Positions 1-8,936 of a stretch of DNA of 19,660 bases are shown here, in pieces. The notes below the pieces were generated by a model. The model saw nothing but the letters and a program-made list of their open reading frames with translations, searched no databases and had not been told where the DNA came from. Position 1 is the stretch's first letter; each line of letters begins with the position of its first letter. The DNA is from Dehalococcoidia bacterium (lineage in GTDB: Bacteria > Chloroflexota > Dehalococcoidia > GIF9 > AB-539-J10): the NCBI GenBank assembly GCA_030612165.1, contig JAUWOK010000006.1, positions 1-19,660 of the forward strand. Direction: 5' to 3'. A program made the position numbers and the translations under genes.

Positions 1-926
<926 letters not shown>

Positions 927-1014
927 TACATCAGGCCGGACACAAAATATTTTACTATATATTCTCTTTTTAAGGTGCAAAAATACTGCGCCCTTCCAAA
1001 GGAGAGCGTCTCAC

Positions 1015-1044
1015 ATTGTATACTGCCTTTTCTACCTATGTCAA
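1015..1044 (-). promoter_or_regulatory. Promoter of the 23S rRNA gene
   Basis: On the minus strand a perfect -35 box TTGACA (1044-1039) is followed, after an 18-base spacer, by TACAAT (1020-1015). Transcription would start near 1008, giving a leader of about 80 nt before the mature 23S 5' end. This is one of the best sigma70-type promoters in the window. It implies that 23S is transcribed on its own and not from a 16S promoter. Confidence 0.8.
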
Positions 1045-1204
1045 ATTGGTTTTTGTTCCCTGCAAGCACTCTGTTCTGGTAACACACTCCGGATTTTGAA
1101 AGCCAACATTTATCGATCTGATATGGATTAGCAATGAAGGTACGCGGCAAACACAAAATAAGTCGTTATTCTCCCGTGGACGTACAAATATACCTTTACT
1201 ATAT

Positions 1205-1232
1205 TTGACAAGAGGTTATTAAATTGGATAGT
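1205..1232 (+). promoter_or_regulatory. Likely promoter of the aroH-serA gene run
   Basis: TTGACA at 1205-1210 is followed after 16 bases by GATAGT at 1227-1232, which matches four of six consensus positions. It lies about 55 bases upstream of the aroH start and diverges from the 23S promoter. The -35 is perfect but the -10 is mediocre, so the exact start site is uncertain. Confidence 0.5.
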
Positions 1233-1286
1233 CTACTAAGCTGTTCACAATAATCTGATACGGGTGTAAAGACAGGAGATGGCCAG

Positions 1287-1670
1287 TTGAAATGTCGCGG
1301 CATCAGAGGAGCCACTTTGGTGGAAAGTAATAGCAAAGAAGCTATCTCCTCAGCAACCAGAAAATTACTTAAGGAAATGGTAGAAGCGAACGGCATTGAG
1401 CTTGATGATGTAGCGGCTGTTATCTTCACCACTACAAGAGATCTCAATGCTGAATTTCCGGCAGCGGCGGTACGGCAGATGGGATGGGCACCACAGATTG
1501 CCCTGCTTGATGGGCATGAAATGAGTGTCCCTCATGATCTTGAGCGCTGTCTGAGGATTCTCATGCTGGTAAATACGGAGAAAAAGCTCAGTGAGCTAGT
1601 GCATGTTTACAGCAACGGAGCTGAGAAGCTGAGAAAAAGGAAAATAGACGAGACAGGGCAAGTTATATAA
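1287..1670 (+). CDS. aroH: Chorismate mutase, AroH type
   Basis: Converts chorismate to prephenate, the branch step to phenylalanine and tyrosine. The product is 127 aa, the normal size of the trimeric AroH family. Counted against the B. subtilis enzyme from memory, the active-site positions Arg7, Phe57, Arg63, Glu78, Arg90 and Tyr108 all keep their number and identity, and the opening RGIRGAT is typical. Position 75, a cysteine in B. subtilis, is aspartate here. The start is taken as TTG at 1287 because an AGGAG box ends 8 bases upstream; the nearby ATG at 1279 hits a stop after three codons. It is the first gene of a six-gene same-strand run and lies 20 bases before the DAHP synthase, so the entry and branch steps of the pathway are paired. 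Confidence 0.95.
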   Translation: MKCRGIRGATLVESNSKEAISSATRKLLKEMVEANGIELDDVAAVIFTTTRDLNAEFPAAAVRQMGWAPQIALLDGHEMSVPHDLERCLRILMLVNTEKKLSELVHVYSNGAEKLRKRKIDETGQVI

Positions 1671-1690
1671 AAAGGCTGGGAGAAACGAAG

Positions 1691-2710
1691 ATGATCGTAG
1701 TAATGAAATCAGGCTGTAGACGGGACGAAGTTGACGAAATCATAAAACGCATTCGTGAAGTGGGGCTGGAAGTAAATCTATCCCATGGGGTTGAACGTGA
1801 CATCATCGGTGTACTGGGAAAGGTCCCTCCTGAACTTCAGGGCATGCTGGAGACATTATCGGGAATAGAAGAAGTTATTGCCATCAGCAAGCCATATAAG
1901 CTCGCCAGCAGGGATTTTCATCCTCAGGATACCATAGTTAAAGTCGGAGGAATTGCTATCGGTGGCAACAAGATAGTGGTGATGGCCGGGCCTTGTGCCG
2001 TGGAGAACGAAGAACAGCTTGTGGCTACAGCCCGTGCCGTAAAAGCGGCCGGTGCCAATATACTGCGCGGTGGCGCTTTTAAGCCAAGCACTTCCCCTTA
2101 TCAATTTCGGGGATTGGGCAAACAGGGCCTTGAGCTACTGGCCAAGGCACGAGAGTTAACAGGTTTGCCTTTTATCACTGAGGTAATGTCACCGGAAGAT
2201 GTGGATCTGGTAGCCAGTTATGCCGACATCCTCCAGATTGGGGCACGTAGCATGCAGAATTTTGCCTTGCTGGACAAAGTGGGAAAGGTAAAAAAGCCGG
2301 TAATGCTCAAGCGGGGATTATCAGCAACCATACAAGAATGGTTGCTGGCTGCTGAGTATATTTTACTGCAGGGTAACGATCAGGTTATCCTTTGCGAACG
2401 TGGTATCAGGACCTTCGAGACCTACACCCGCAACACCATGGACGTTGGCGCTATAGCAGCCATCAACAGGCTTAGCCATCTACCCGTTATTGCTGACCCC
2501 AGCCATGCTACCGGAAAATGGTACCTGGTGCCACCTGTATCTCTGGCCTCTATATCGGCAGGCGCTCATGGGCTAATCATAGAAGTGCACCCCAACCCCG
2601 ATTCTGCACTCAAGGACGGTGCACAATCACTAACCTTCGATCATTTCCAGACACTCATGACACAACTGAAGCCGGTAGCGCAAGCAGTGGGTAAAGAATT
2701 AACCCGTTAA
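1691..2710 (+). CDS. aroF: 3-deoxy-7-phosphoheptulonate (DAHP) synthase, Thermotoga type
   Basis: Condenses phosphoenolpyruvate with erythrose 4-phosphate, the first step of the shikimate pathway. The protein has 339 aa. Residues 1-67 look like the ferredoxin-like regulatory domain and the rest is the (beta/alpha)8 barrel of type I-beta enzymes. The metal ligands of the T. maritima enzyme appear at the same numbers: Cys102 (in GPCAVE), His272 (in DPSHATG), Glu298 (in IIEVHPNP) and Asp309. KPRTSPY-like residues (KPSTSPYQF, from 131) form part of the substrate site. A GGGAG box sits 8 bases before the ATG. In relatives the N-terminal domain mediates feedback inhibition by tyrosine or phenylalanine, which would couple this gene to aroH and tyrS nearby; that regulation is inferred from family knowledge. 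The symbol is by family convention (aroF/aroG naming varies). Confidence 0.96.
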   Translation: MIVVMKSGCRRDEVDEIIKRIREVGLEVNLSHGVERDIIGVLGKVPPELQGMLETLSGIEEVIAISKPYKLASRDFHPQDTIVKVGGIAIGGNKIVVMAGPCAVENEEQLVATARAVKAAGANILRGGAFKPSTSPYQFRGLGKQGLELLAKARELTGLPFITEVMSPEDVDLVASYADILQIGARSMQNFALLDKVGKVKKPVMLKRGLSATIQEWLLAAEYILLQGNDQVILCERGIRTFETYTRNTMDVGAIAAINRLSHLPVIADPSHATGKWYLVPPVSLASISAGAHGLIIEVHPNPDSALKDGAQSLTFDHFQTLMTQLKPVAQAVGKELTR

Positions 2711-2734
2711 ACTCCAAAAACAAGGCTTAACTTT

Positions 2735-3673
2735 ATGTTTATAGAGCAAGAGCTCATCAGGTTAACTCCTCCAAAGGGAACTTTCCTTACCGTGGGCACG
2801 TTTGACGGAGTGCATCTGGGGCATCGTCACCTGATTGAAGAATTAAATAAACACGCGAAAGATGATAACCTGCTGAGCGGGGTAATTACCTTTGATCCTC
2901 CGCCACAGTCAGTATTATTCCCCCAAAGGGAGTGCCTTTACATAGATAGCGCGAAAGATAAAATCAACCTTCTTGAAACATCGGGGATTGATATGGTATT
3001 TGTGCTTCCATTCTCCCCTGTAGTGGCCCGTTTAAGTGCGCAGGAGTTTGTCGAACTTCTTAGCAAGCATCTCAAAATGCGTGGATTACTGGCCGGGCCA
3101 AATTTCGCACTGGGCAAGAACCGCGAAGGCAACCTCAACCTACTTCGCGCACTGGGAGAAAAACTGGGGTTCAGGGCAGAAGCCTCATCGCCCTTCTTCC
3201 TCAATGGACAGCTCGTAAGTAGCTCAGCTATTCGTCAGGCATTGTCCACAGGCGATGTAGCCCTGGCAAAAAAACTACTGGGAAGACATTTCAGTATACA
3301 AGCTCAGGTCACCTCTTCGAACAAACGCGGACGGGTCATAGGTTTCCCTACCGCTAATCTGGACACGAGCACAGGACAACTGCTTCCTGGCAGTGGAGTA
3401 TATGCCACATTCGCCTACCAAGACGGGGAAAAATTCTCTTCGGTAACCAACATCGGCTTCCGCCCTACTTTCGAAGAGAACATAGAAACCGTGGAAACAC
3501 ATCTCCTGGATTACAAGGGCAACCTTTACGGTAAGGAGCTCAGGATAGAATTTGTGGACAGGATAAGGAACGAGCAGCAATTCACTTCAATGGAGTCTCT
3601 TGCGTTACAAATAGAGCAAGACATACGCAAAGCGAGAACGTTACTGGCAGACAAGGCAGGATGCAAAATTTAG
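2735..3673 (+). CDS. ribF: Bifunctional riboflavin kinase / FAD synthetase
   Basis: Phosphorylates riboflavin to FMN and adenylylates FMN to FAD. The protein has 312 aa, the usual length. The N-terminal nucleotidyltransferase domain carries GTFDGVHLGH at 21-30 (the HxGH signature), the GPNFALGKNREGN loop near 121 and SSSAIR at 162-167. The C-terminal riboflavin kinase domain carries GFPTANL at 203-209 and ETHLLD, with the catalytic-type glutamate, near 254. Only a weak AAGG lies upstream of the ATG, about 11 bases away, so initiation may be inefficient or coupled to the upstream gene. Its 3' end overlaps the tyrS start by 13 bases. Confidence 0.96.
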   Translation: MFIEQELIRLTPPKGTFLTVGTFDGVHLGHRHLIEELNKHAKDDNLLSGVITFDPPPQSVLFPQRECLYIDSAKDKINLLETSGIDMVFVLPFSPVVARLSAQEFVELLSKHLKMRGLLAGPNFALGKNREGNLNLLRALGEKLGFRAEASSPFFLNGQLVSSSAIRQALSTGDVALAKKLLGRHFSIQAQVTSSNKRGRVIGFPTANLDTSTGQLLPGSGVYATFAYQDGEKFSSVTNIGFRPTFEENIETVETHLLDYKGNLYGKELRIEFVDRIRNEQQFTSMESLALQIEQDIRKARTLLADKAGCKI

Positions 3674-4869
3674 AGTTTGGTTCGTTACTAAAAAGAGGTG
3701 TAGCCGATATTATCGTTGCCCGCGAGCTAATAGGGCTACTGGAAAGCGGCCAGCGTTTGCGGTTAAAGCAGGGCTTTGACCCCAGCGCTCCCGACATCCA
3801 CCTTGGACACGTGGTCGGTTTGAAAAAGTTGCGCCAGTTCCAAGACTTGGGACACAAAGTTGTGCTTATCGTTGGGGACTGGACGGCACGAATCGGAGAT
3901 CCCAGCGGGAGATCAGTCACCCGTCCCATGCTCACTCTTCAAGAAGTGGAGCAAAACGCCAGAACTTACATGGAACAATTCTTCAAGGTAGTAGATAAGG
4001 ACAAAACCGAAGTCAGGTGGCAAAGTGAATGGTATGATAAATTTACCCTGGAACAGGTAATCGCGCTCACCAGCAAATTTACTATAGCCCAACTTCTCGC
4101 CAGGGACGACTTTAATAAAAGATATGCTGCCTGCCAACCCATTTCTCTCTCCGAAATGCTTTATCCTCTGCTTCAGGGATACGATTCTGTAGTTATTAAG
4201 TCTGAAATTGAGTTTGGCGGCAGTGACCAAAGATTTAATTGTCTGCTGGGCAGAGAATTGCAACAAGCTATGGGCCAACGTCCGCAGCAGGTGCTCCTGG
4301 TGCCACTACTTGTAGGCACAGACGGCAAACAAAAAATGAGCAAAAGCCTGAGCAACCATATCGGAGTCACCGAGCCGCCGATAGAAATGTATGGTAAAAT
4401 AATGTCTATCACCGACGACCTCATTTTAAATTACATGGAACTGGTAACCGACATTCCAGACAAAGAAATTGCGGAATGCAAAGAGGAGTTGGAGCACCAA
4501 ACGACAAACCCCATGGCGGTTAAGAAAAAGTTGGCTTACGAGGTAGTAAAGGAGTTTTATAGCGATAAGTTAGCCGGCGAGGCAGAAGCGCACTTTGCCA
4601 CAGTATTTCAGAAAAGAGGAAAACCTCAAGATATTCCCGAGTATTTTTTCTCCCCCCTCCAAAAAGAAGACGCAGCGGACCGCATTGATATTGCTCCCGT
4701 GCTTTTGCAAAAAGGCATAGTTAAAAGCAAAGGCGAATTGAGACGGCTGCTCGCGCAGGGAGCAATCGAACTTGACGACAACAAGATAAGCGATAATATC
4801 ATCAAGGCACGAAGTGGCAGCATTTTAAAAATAGGAAAACGCAAATTCGTCAGGGTAGTAATTAAATAA
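3661..4869 (+). CDS. tyrS: Tyrosyl-tRNA synthetase
   Basis: Class I aminoacyl-tRNA synthetase that charges tRNA-Tyr. The protein has 402 aa. The HIGH-type motif is HLGH at 47-50 and KMSKS is intact at 225-229. The tyrosine pocket and catalytic core are recognisable (GDWTARIGDPSGR at 72-84, YDSVVIKSEIEFGGSDQ around 174-190). An S4-like RNA-binding domain occupies the C-terminus from about residue 335. The form with GDPSGR and an S4 tail resembles the TyrZ-like bacterial class. The ATG lies inside the last codons of ribF (13-base overlap, AGG just upstream), which suggests translational coupling. No T-box leader is visible. Confidence 0.96.
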   Translation: MQNLEFGSLLKRGVADIIVARELIGLLESGQRLRLKQGFDPSAPDIHLGHVVGLKKLRQFQDLGHKVVLIVGDWTARIGDPSGRSVTRPMLTLQEVEQNARTYMEQFFKVVDKDKTEVRWQSEWYDKFTLEQVIALTSKFTIAQLLARDDFNKRYAACQPISLSEMLYPLLQGYDSVVIKSEIEFGGSDQRFNCLLGRELQQAMGQRPQQVLLVPLLVGTDGKQKMSKSLSNHIGVTEPPIEMYGKIMSITDDLILNYMELVTDIPDKEIAECKEELEHQTTNPMAVKKKLAYEVVKEFYSDKLAGEAEAHFATVFQKRGKPQDIPEYFFSPLQKEDAADRIDIAPVLLQKGIVKSKGELRRLLAQGAIELDDNKISDNIIKARSGSILKIGKRKFVRVVIK

Positions 4870-4891
4870 TTTCTACAGGAGGTTTTGTCTT

Positions 4892-5971
4892 ATGCAACTA
4901 AGAATACCCGGGCCGACGCCATGCCCACCAGAGGCTCTCCAGTCCATGGGGAAGCAGATGATCAACCATCGGGGCAAAGAATTCGGAGATCTCGCTGCTT
5001 CAGTCACGGAAAAGCTAAAGAAGATCTACCAGACCAAAGAGGATGTTTTCGTACTCACCTGCGCAGGAACAGGAGGACTGGAGGCGGCGATAGTCAACAC
5101 ATTGTCTCCCGGAGATAAAGTCTTATCCACTTCCAACGGTGTGTTCGGTAACCGTTTCGTCGAAATCGCTGAACAATATGGCGCAAATGTGAAAAACCTT
5201 GGTTTTGAGTGGGGAAAACCGGTTGACCTGGACATGCTGGAACAAGCATTAAAAGAGGATACGGAAATCAAGGTTGTGTTAGCAACGCAAAACGAAACAT
5301 CCACGGGGATGACTAACGACATTAAAAGTATCAGTTCCGTGGTTAAAAAATTCGATAAGCTCTTCCTGGTAGACGCCATAAGCGGGTTAGGCTGCATTAA
5401 TCTGCCAACAGATGAATGGAACTGCGATGTGGTCGTTACCGGCTCTCAAAAAGGTTTCATGATTCCCCCGGGACTCTCCATGATCAGCATGAATAAAAGA
5501 GCATGGCAGGCTTACGAACAGGCTAAGATGCCCCGCTACTACATGGACTTGGGTAAAGCCAAAAGCTTCCTGGAGAAAGGACAGACTCCCTGGACTCCTG
5601 CCGTCTCCATTTTCTTTGCCCTGGATACCACGCTGGACATGATGCTGAAAGAAGGGCTGGAAAATATCTTCGCCAGACATGCCAGAATAGCTCAAACTGT
5701 CAGAAATGGCGTAAAGGCACTCGGGCTCACTTTTTTCTCCGATGAAAGATATCTCTCTAACACGGTAACTGCTATAAACGCAGATAGCAAAGTAGATGCT
5801 CCCAAACTGGTAAAAGTTCTCCGGGAGGAATACGATGTAGTTGTTGCCGGCGGGCAAAAGAATTTATCTGGAAAGATTTTCCGCATCGGCCACCTGGGAT
5901 GGGTAAGCGATAAAGATGCGGATCTCGTTCTGGAAGCCTTGGGCAAAGCCCTACCGAAAGCGTATAAGTAA
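4892..5971 (+). CDS. Class V pyridoxal-phosphate aminotransferase (alanine-glyoxylate / serine-pyruvate / phosphoserine type)
   Basis: A PLP aminotransferase of 359 aa. The glycine-rich phosphate-binding loop CAGTGGLEA lies at 57-65, the PLP-ring aspartate region is FLVDAISGLG at 158-167, and the Schiff-base lysine is Lys187 in VVTGSQKGF. The opening RIPGPTPCPP is typical of the alanine-glyoxylate/serine-pyruvate family. A strong AGGAGG box lies 9 bases before the ATG. serA begins 28 bases downstream, so the likely job is converting 3-phosphohydroxypyruvate to phosphoserine in place of a classical SerC; class V enzymes of this kind are known to do so in methanogens. The substrate is inferred from context, and a serine-glyoxylate or alanine-glyoxylate role cannot be excluded. 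Confidence 0.9.
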   Translation: MQLRIPGPTPCPPEALQSMGKQMINHRGKEFGDLAASVTEKLKKIYQTKEDVFVLTCAGTGGLEAAIVNTLSPGDKVLSTSNGVFGNRFVEIAEQYGANVKNLGFEWGKPVDLDMLEQALKEDTEIKVVLATQNETSTGMTNDIKSISSVVKKFDKLFLVDAISGLGCINLPTDEWNCDVVVTGSQKGFMIPPGLSMISMNKRAWQAYEQAKMPRYYMDLGKAKSFLEKGQTPWTPAVSIFFALDTTLDMMLKEGLENIFARHARIAQTVRNGVKALGLTFFSDERYLSNTVTAINADSKVDAPKLVKVLREEYDVVVAGGQKNLSGKIFRIGHLGWVSDKDADLVLEALGKALPKAYK

Positions 5972-5999
5972 TTTATTTAAGTTAAGGAGGATAACGGAA

Positions 6000-7565
6000 A
6001 TGAAAATCCTGGTTGCTGATTCAATCGCCGAAGAGGGCCTGCAGTTGCTCCGTGAGCATGCCGAGGTGGATGTCAAACCAAAATCTAAACCTGAAGATTT
6101 GCAAGCCATGATTGGCGAATATGACGCCGTAATCGTAAGAAGCGCCACACAAATAACGGCAGACATTATCAAGCACGGCGACAAGCTCAAAGTAATTGGC
6201 AGAGCGGGAGTTGGTATAGATAACATAGATGTTGAAGCTGCCACCAGTAAAGGCATAGTGGTAGTCAACGCCCCTACGGGAAATACCGTGTCTGCCGCCG
6301 AGCATGCTTTTGGTCTTATGCTGGCCCTGGCTCGCCACATCCCTCAGGCAAACTCCCTGCTCAAATCAGGCGTGTGGCAGAAAAGTAAATTAACCGGAAC
6401 TGAGCTCAGGGGCAAAACCCTGGGAATCGTCGGGCTGGGAAATGTCGGCTCCGAAGTCGCTAAGCGCGCACTGGCATTTGAAATGCGTGTTATCGTTTAT
6501 GACCCTTATGTTTCCACAAACTACGTTCGCAGCCTTAAAATCACGCTGGTATCTTCTCTTGACCAGATTCTTGAGCAATCTGACTTCATCACCCTCCACA
6601 TACCACGCACAGCCACTACTGCCAGCATGATTGATGCCAAGGCTTTAAACAAAGCCAAGCCAGGATTGCGGATTATAAATTGTGCTCGAGGTGGACTTAT
6701 AGATGAAGAGGCACTGGCAAAAGCAGTAGAAGAGGGTAAGGTAGCCGGTGCCGCTTTCGATGTCTTCGCCACGGAGCCTTTAACAGAAAGTCCTCTATTC
6801 AAGAATGACCAAATCATTGTCACGCCTCATCTGGGTGCGTCCACTATAGAAGCTCAGGTGAACGTAGCAGTAGACATCGCCAAGCAGGTGCTGACTGTGC
6901 TCAGGGGAGAATTCAGCCAGTATGCCCTCAACACCCCTCATATCCCCTCCGAGCTATCACCATATTTGACGACCAGTTCAATTATAGGCAGTCTCGCCAG
7001 CCAGTTATTGGAGGGACGAATGGACTCTCTCCATATCAAGTACAGCGGCGAAATTGCGGGATATGATTGCAGTGCGTTAAAAGAAGCAGTGCTTAGTGGT
7101 TTGCTGCAGCAGGCAAGCGAAGAGAAGGTTACCATAGTCAACGCCAAACTTATTGCCAGCAAACGGGGATTGCGGATAACTGAGGAAAGCGACACTAATT
7201 GTCAGGGTTATCCTAATTTGCTCACTTTGACAGTAAATACCACTTCTGGCCCCACCATCGTATCGGGCACGCTGTTGCGTGACGAGACCCATATCGTCCA
7301 GGTGAATGAATTCTGGATGGATATTATACCTGCCGGCAATTGTTTTCTGTTCTGCGATCACATAGACCGTCCAGGACTGATCGGAGCCGCAGGATCCATC
7401 ACAGGGAAAGCCAACATCAACATCAACTCCATGCACTTAAGCAGGCTGCAGAAAAGAGGGCCGGCGTTAATGATCCTGGCCCTGGATGAGCCTCTTCCCG
7501 AAGCACAACTGCAAGAGCTGCTGGCGCTACCTGATGTTCATACAGCCAGAGTGGTAAAGCTATAG
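6000..7565 (+). CDS. serA: D-3-phosphoglycerate dehydrogenase with C-terminal ACT domain
   Basis: Oxidises 3-phosphoglycerate to 3-phosphohydroxypyruvate, the first step of serine synthesis. The start is the ATG at 6000, which has AAGGAGG 9 bases upstream; the frame stays open further upstream into the preceding gene. The 521 aa correspond to the long form of the enzyme. The NAD site is GLGNVG at 145-150. The catalytic trio of the D-2-hydroxyacid dehydrogenases is present as Arg230 (NCARGG), Glu259 (TEP) and His277 (PHLGAST). An intervening domain covers roughly 320-440 and an ACT domain the last 75 residues (GLIGAAGSITGKANININ). The ACT domain suggests serine feedback control. It is the last gene of the plus-strand run and ends 11 bases from the converging DUF1015 gene, with no obvious terminator between them. 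Confidence 0.96.
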   Translation: MKILVADSIAEEGLQLLREHAEVDVKPKSKPEDLQAMIGEYDAVIVRSATQITADIIKHGDKLKVIGRAGVGIDNIDVEAATSKGIVVVNAPTGNTVSAAEHAFGLMLALARHIPQANSLLKSGVWQKSKLTGTELRGKTLGIVGLGNVGSEVAKRALAFEMRVIVYDPYVSTNYVRSLKITLVSSLDQILEQSDFITLHIPRTATTASMIDAKALNKAKPGLRIINCARGGLIDEEALAKAVEEGKVAGAAFDVFATEPLTESPLFKNDQIIVTPHLGASTIEAQVNVAVDIAKQVLTVLRGEFSQYALNTPHIPSELSPYLTTSSIIGSLASQLLEGRMDSLHIKYSGEIAGYDCSALKEAVLSGLLQQASEEKVTIVNAKLIASKRGLRITEESDTNCQGYPNLLTLTVNTTSGPTIVSGTLLRDETHIVQVNEFWMDIIPAGNCFLFCDHIDRPGLIGAAGSITGKANININSMHLSRLQKRGPALMILALDEPLPEAQLQELLALPDVHTARVVKL

Positions 7566-7576
7566 AGAACTCCAAT

Positions 7577-8905
7577 TCAATAAAGAGGATTTATAATCAG
7601 CCCGGTAGGAAGTTTGGGGTAAAAATAGGTAGACTTGCGGGGCATTCTGTTATGCGCTTGTGACACATCCTTGATCACCTGCAACTGCGGAGGGCTGAGC
7701 AGAAAAGCCAGCTGGTAGTTTTCTTCTTTTAGTCGGCGCCAGAGTTCTTCCACGTCAGCAACATAAGTGATGTTACGTTCACTTTTCACAAATCCCAGCA
7801 GCCTGTCCAGGATAAGATGGTCAAGCAAACTAACATCGAACTCCCTGTAAGCTCGGGAGCGCTCCTGTGGCATTACATCATCAAGGGAAATCTCGGGGCG
7901 CTTCTTAAGCACCGTGAAACAGCCCTCGTCAAGCCCCAATACACCTATATCAATCTGTTCTTCTTTTGAGAGCCTGCTCCATTCGCGCAACGACTTTTCT
8001 GTGTCATAACCAGAGGCAGGCAGAGGAAAACGCTCCAGAGTAAAGAACTGCTCCAGTTTATCTTTTATCCCGAACAGGACCGAAGCAGGTATACCGCGTA
8101 TCAACCTGTGAACAGGCAAAACAACCAGGCCAGGGTCAGAAAACTCTACCAGCGACATCATGACATAGTTAAATGGTTCAGCACCAGAGGCAGATGAACA
8201 ACCCTCCATCATCTGCCTCTGGTAAACCAGGGCCGTTTCGTAACGATGATGCCCATCTGCTATATAAATAGGCCGGACAGCCATAAAGTGAGAAATGCGT
8301 TGCTGGAGTTCCGTGCTGGTCACCCACCATAAGGTATGGCTTTCCCCTGCACCAGCAAATTCAAACAGCGGTCTGGCATGACAGGCCTCGGCTAATATCT
8401 CGGTAACTTCCTTTTCGGGATCCTCATACAGTGAGAAGATAGGGCTGAGATTAACACGGCAGGTCTGCATCAATTTTAAGCGATCGCTCTTCGGGCCAGT
8501 GGTGGTATTCTCGTGAGGATAAACCCCTTCGTACCATGGCTGTAATCTGACACGCGCTATCAGTTCACGCCTTTTCCGCTGAACGCCCTGGCAGATAAAG
8601 CAATAGTCGTGAATGTAGAAAGAAGCGGTATCATCCCTCTCCAACACACCGCTGGCCAACCACTCCTGCATAACTTGAGCGGCCCGAGTATATTTATTAT
8701 TCGCCTCATCATCACCGCATTCTTCCCGACCATACTCCAGACGAATCACATTATAAGTGCTTTTCTGATGATAAAATTCCTGCTCCCCTCTGCCGATAAT
8801 ATCATAAGGCGGGCAAATAACATTATCTAAATCACCAACCAGTTCTTCGTTATAGCGTATACCTCGAAACGGGCAAAGCTTCGTCAATCCAGGCTCCTCT
8901 CCCAT
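7577..8905 (-). CDS. DUF1015 family protein (possible free-serine-kinase-like enzyme)
   Basis: A protein of 442 aa from the ATG at 8905. The frame is open further upstream, but only into purL, and homologues begin near this methionine (MGEEPGLTKLCPFRG). Family landmarks are CPPYDII at 31-37, VYPHENT at 128-134 and ADGHHRYETAL at 216-226. The family has long been uncharacterised. The DGHHR segment resembles the nucleotide-binding signature of ParB, sulfiredoxin and the ADP-dependent free serine kinase SerK, and the gene converges tail-to-tail on serA and the phosphoserine-type aminotransferase. An L-serine/O-phosphoserine kinase role is therefore a reasonable hypothesis, but it is inference. 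The ribosome-binding site is weak (AGGA about 11 bases upstream). The gene starts 31 bases after purL and is probably co-transcribed with purQL. Confidence 0.85.
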   Translation of the reverse strand: MGEEPGLTKLCPFRGIRYNEELVGDLDNVICPPYDIIGRGEQEFYHQKSTYNVIRLEYGREECGDDEANNKYTRAAQVMQEWLASGVLERDDTASFYIHDYCFICQGVQRKRRELIARVRLQPWYEGVYPHENTTTGPKSDRLKLMQTCRVNLSPIFSLYEDPEKEVTEILAEACHARPLFEFAGAGESHTLWWVTSTELQQRISHFMAVRPIYIADGHHRYETALVYQRQMMEGCSSASGAEPFNYVMMSLVEFSDPGLVVLPVHRLIRGIPASVLFGIKDKLEQFFTLERFPLPASGYDTEKSLREWSRLSKEEQIDIGVLGLDEGCFTVLKKRPEISLDDVMPQERSRAYREFDVSLLDHLILDRLLGFVKSERNITYVADVEELWRRLKEENYQLAFLLSPPQLQVIKDVSQAHNRMPRKSTYFYPKLPTGLIINPLY

Positions 8906-8936
8906 AGTGCTAATATCCTGCTTGCTCTTCCAGCAA

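Noticed and set aside
2711..2734. Possible riboswitch (FMN type) before ribF
   Set aside because: The spacer is only 24 bases, far too short for an FMN aptamer.
5387..5857. A 156-aa minus-strand frame inside the aminotransferase gene
   Set aside because: It is antisense to a clear PLP enzyme gene and shows no domain or start signal of its own.
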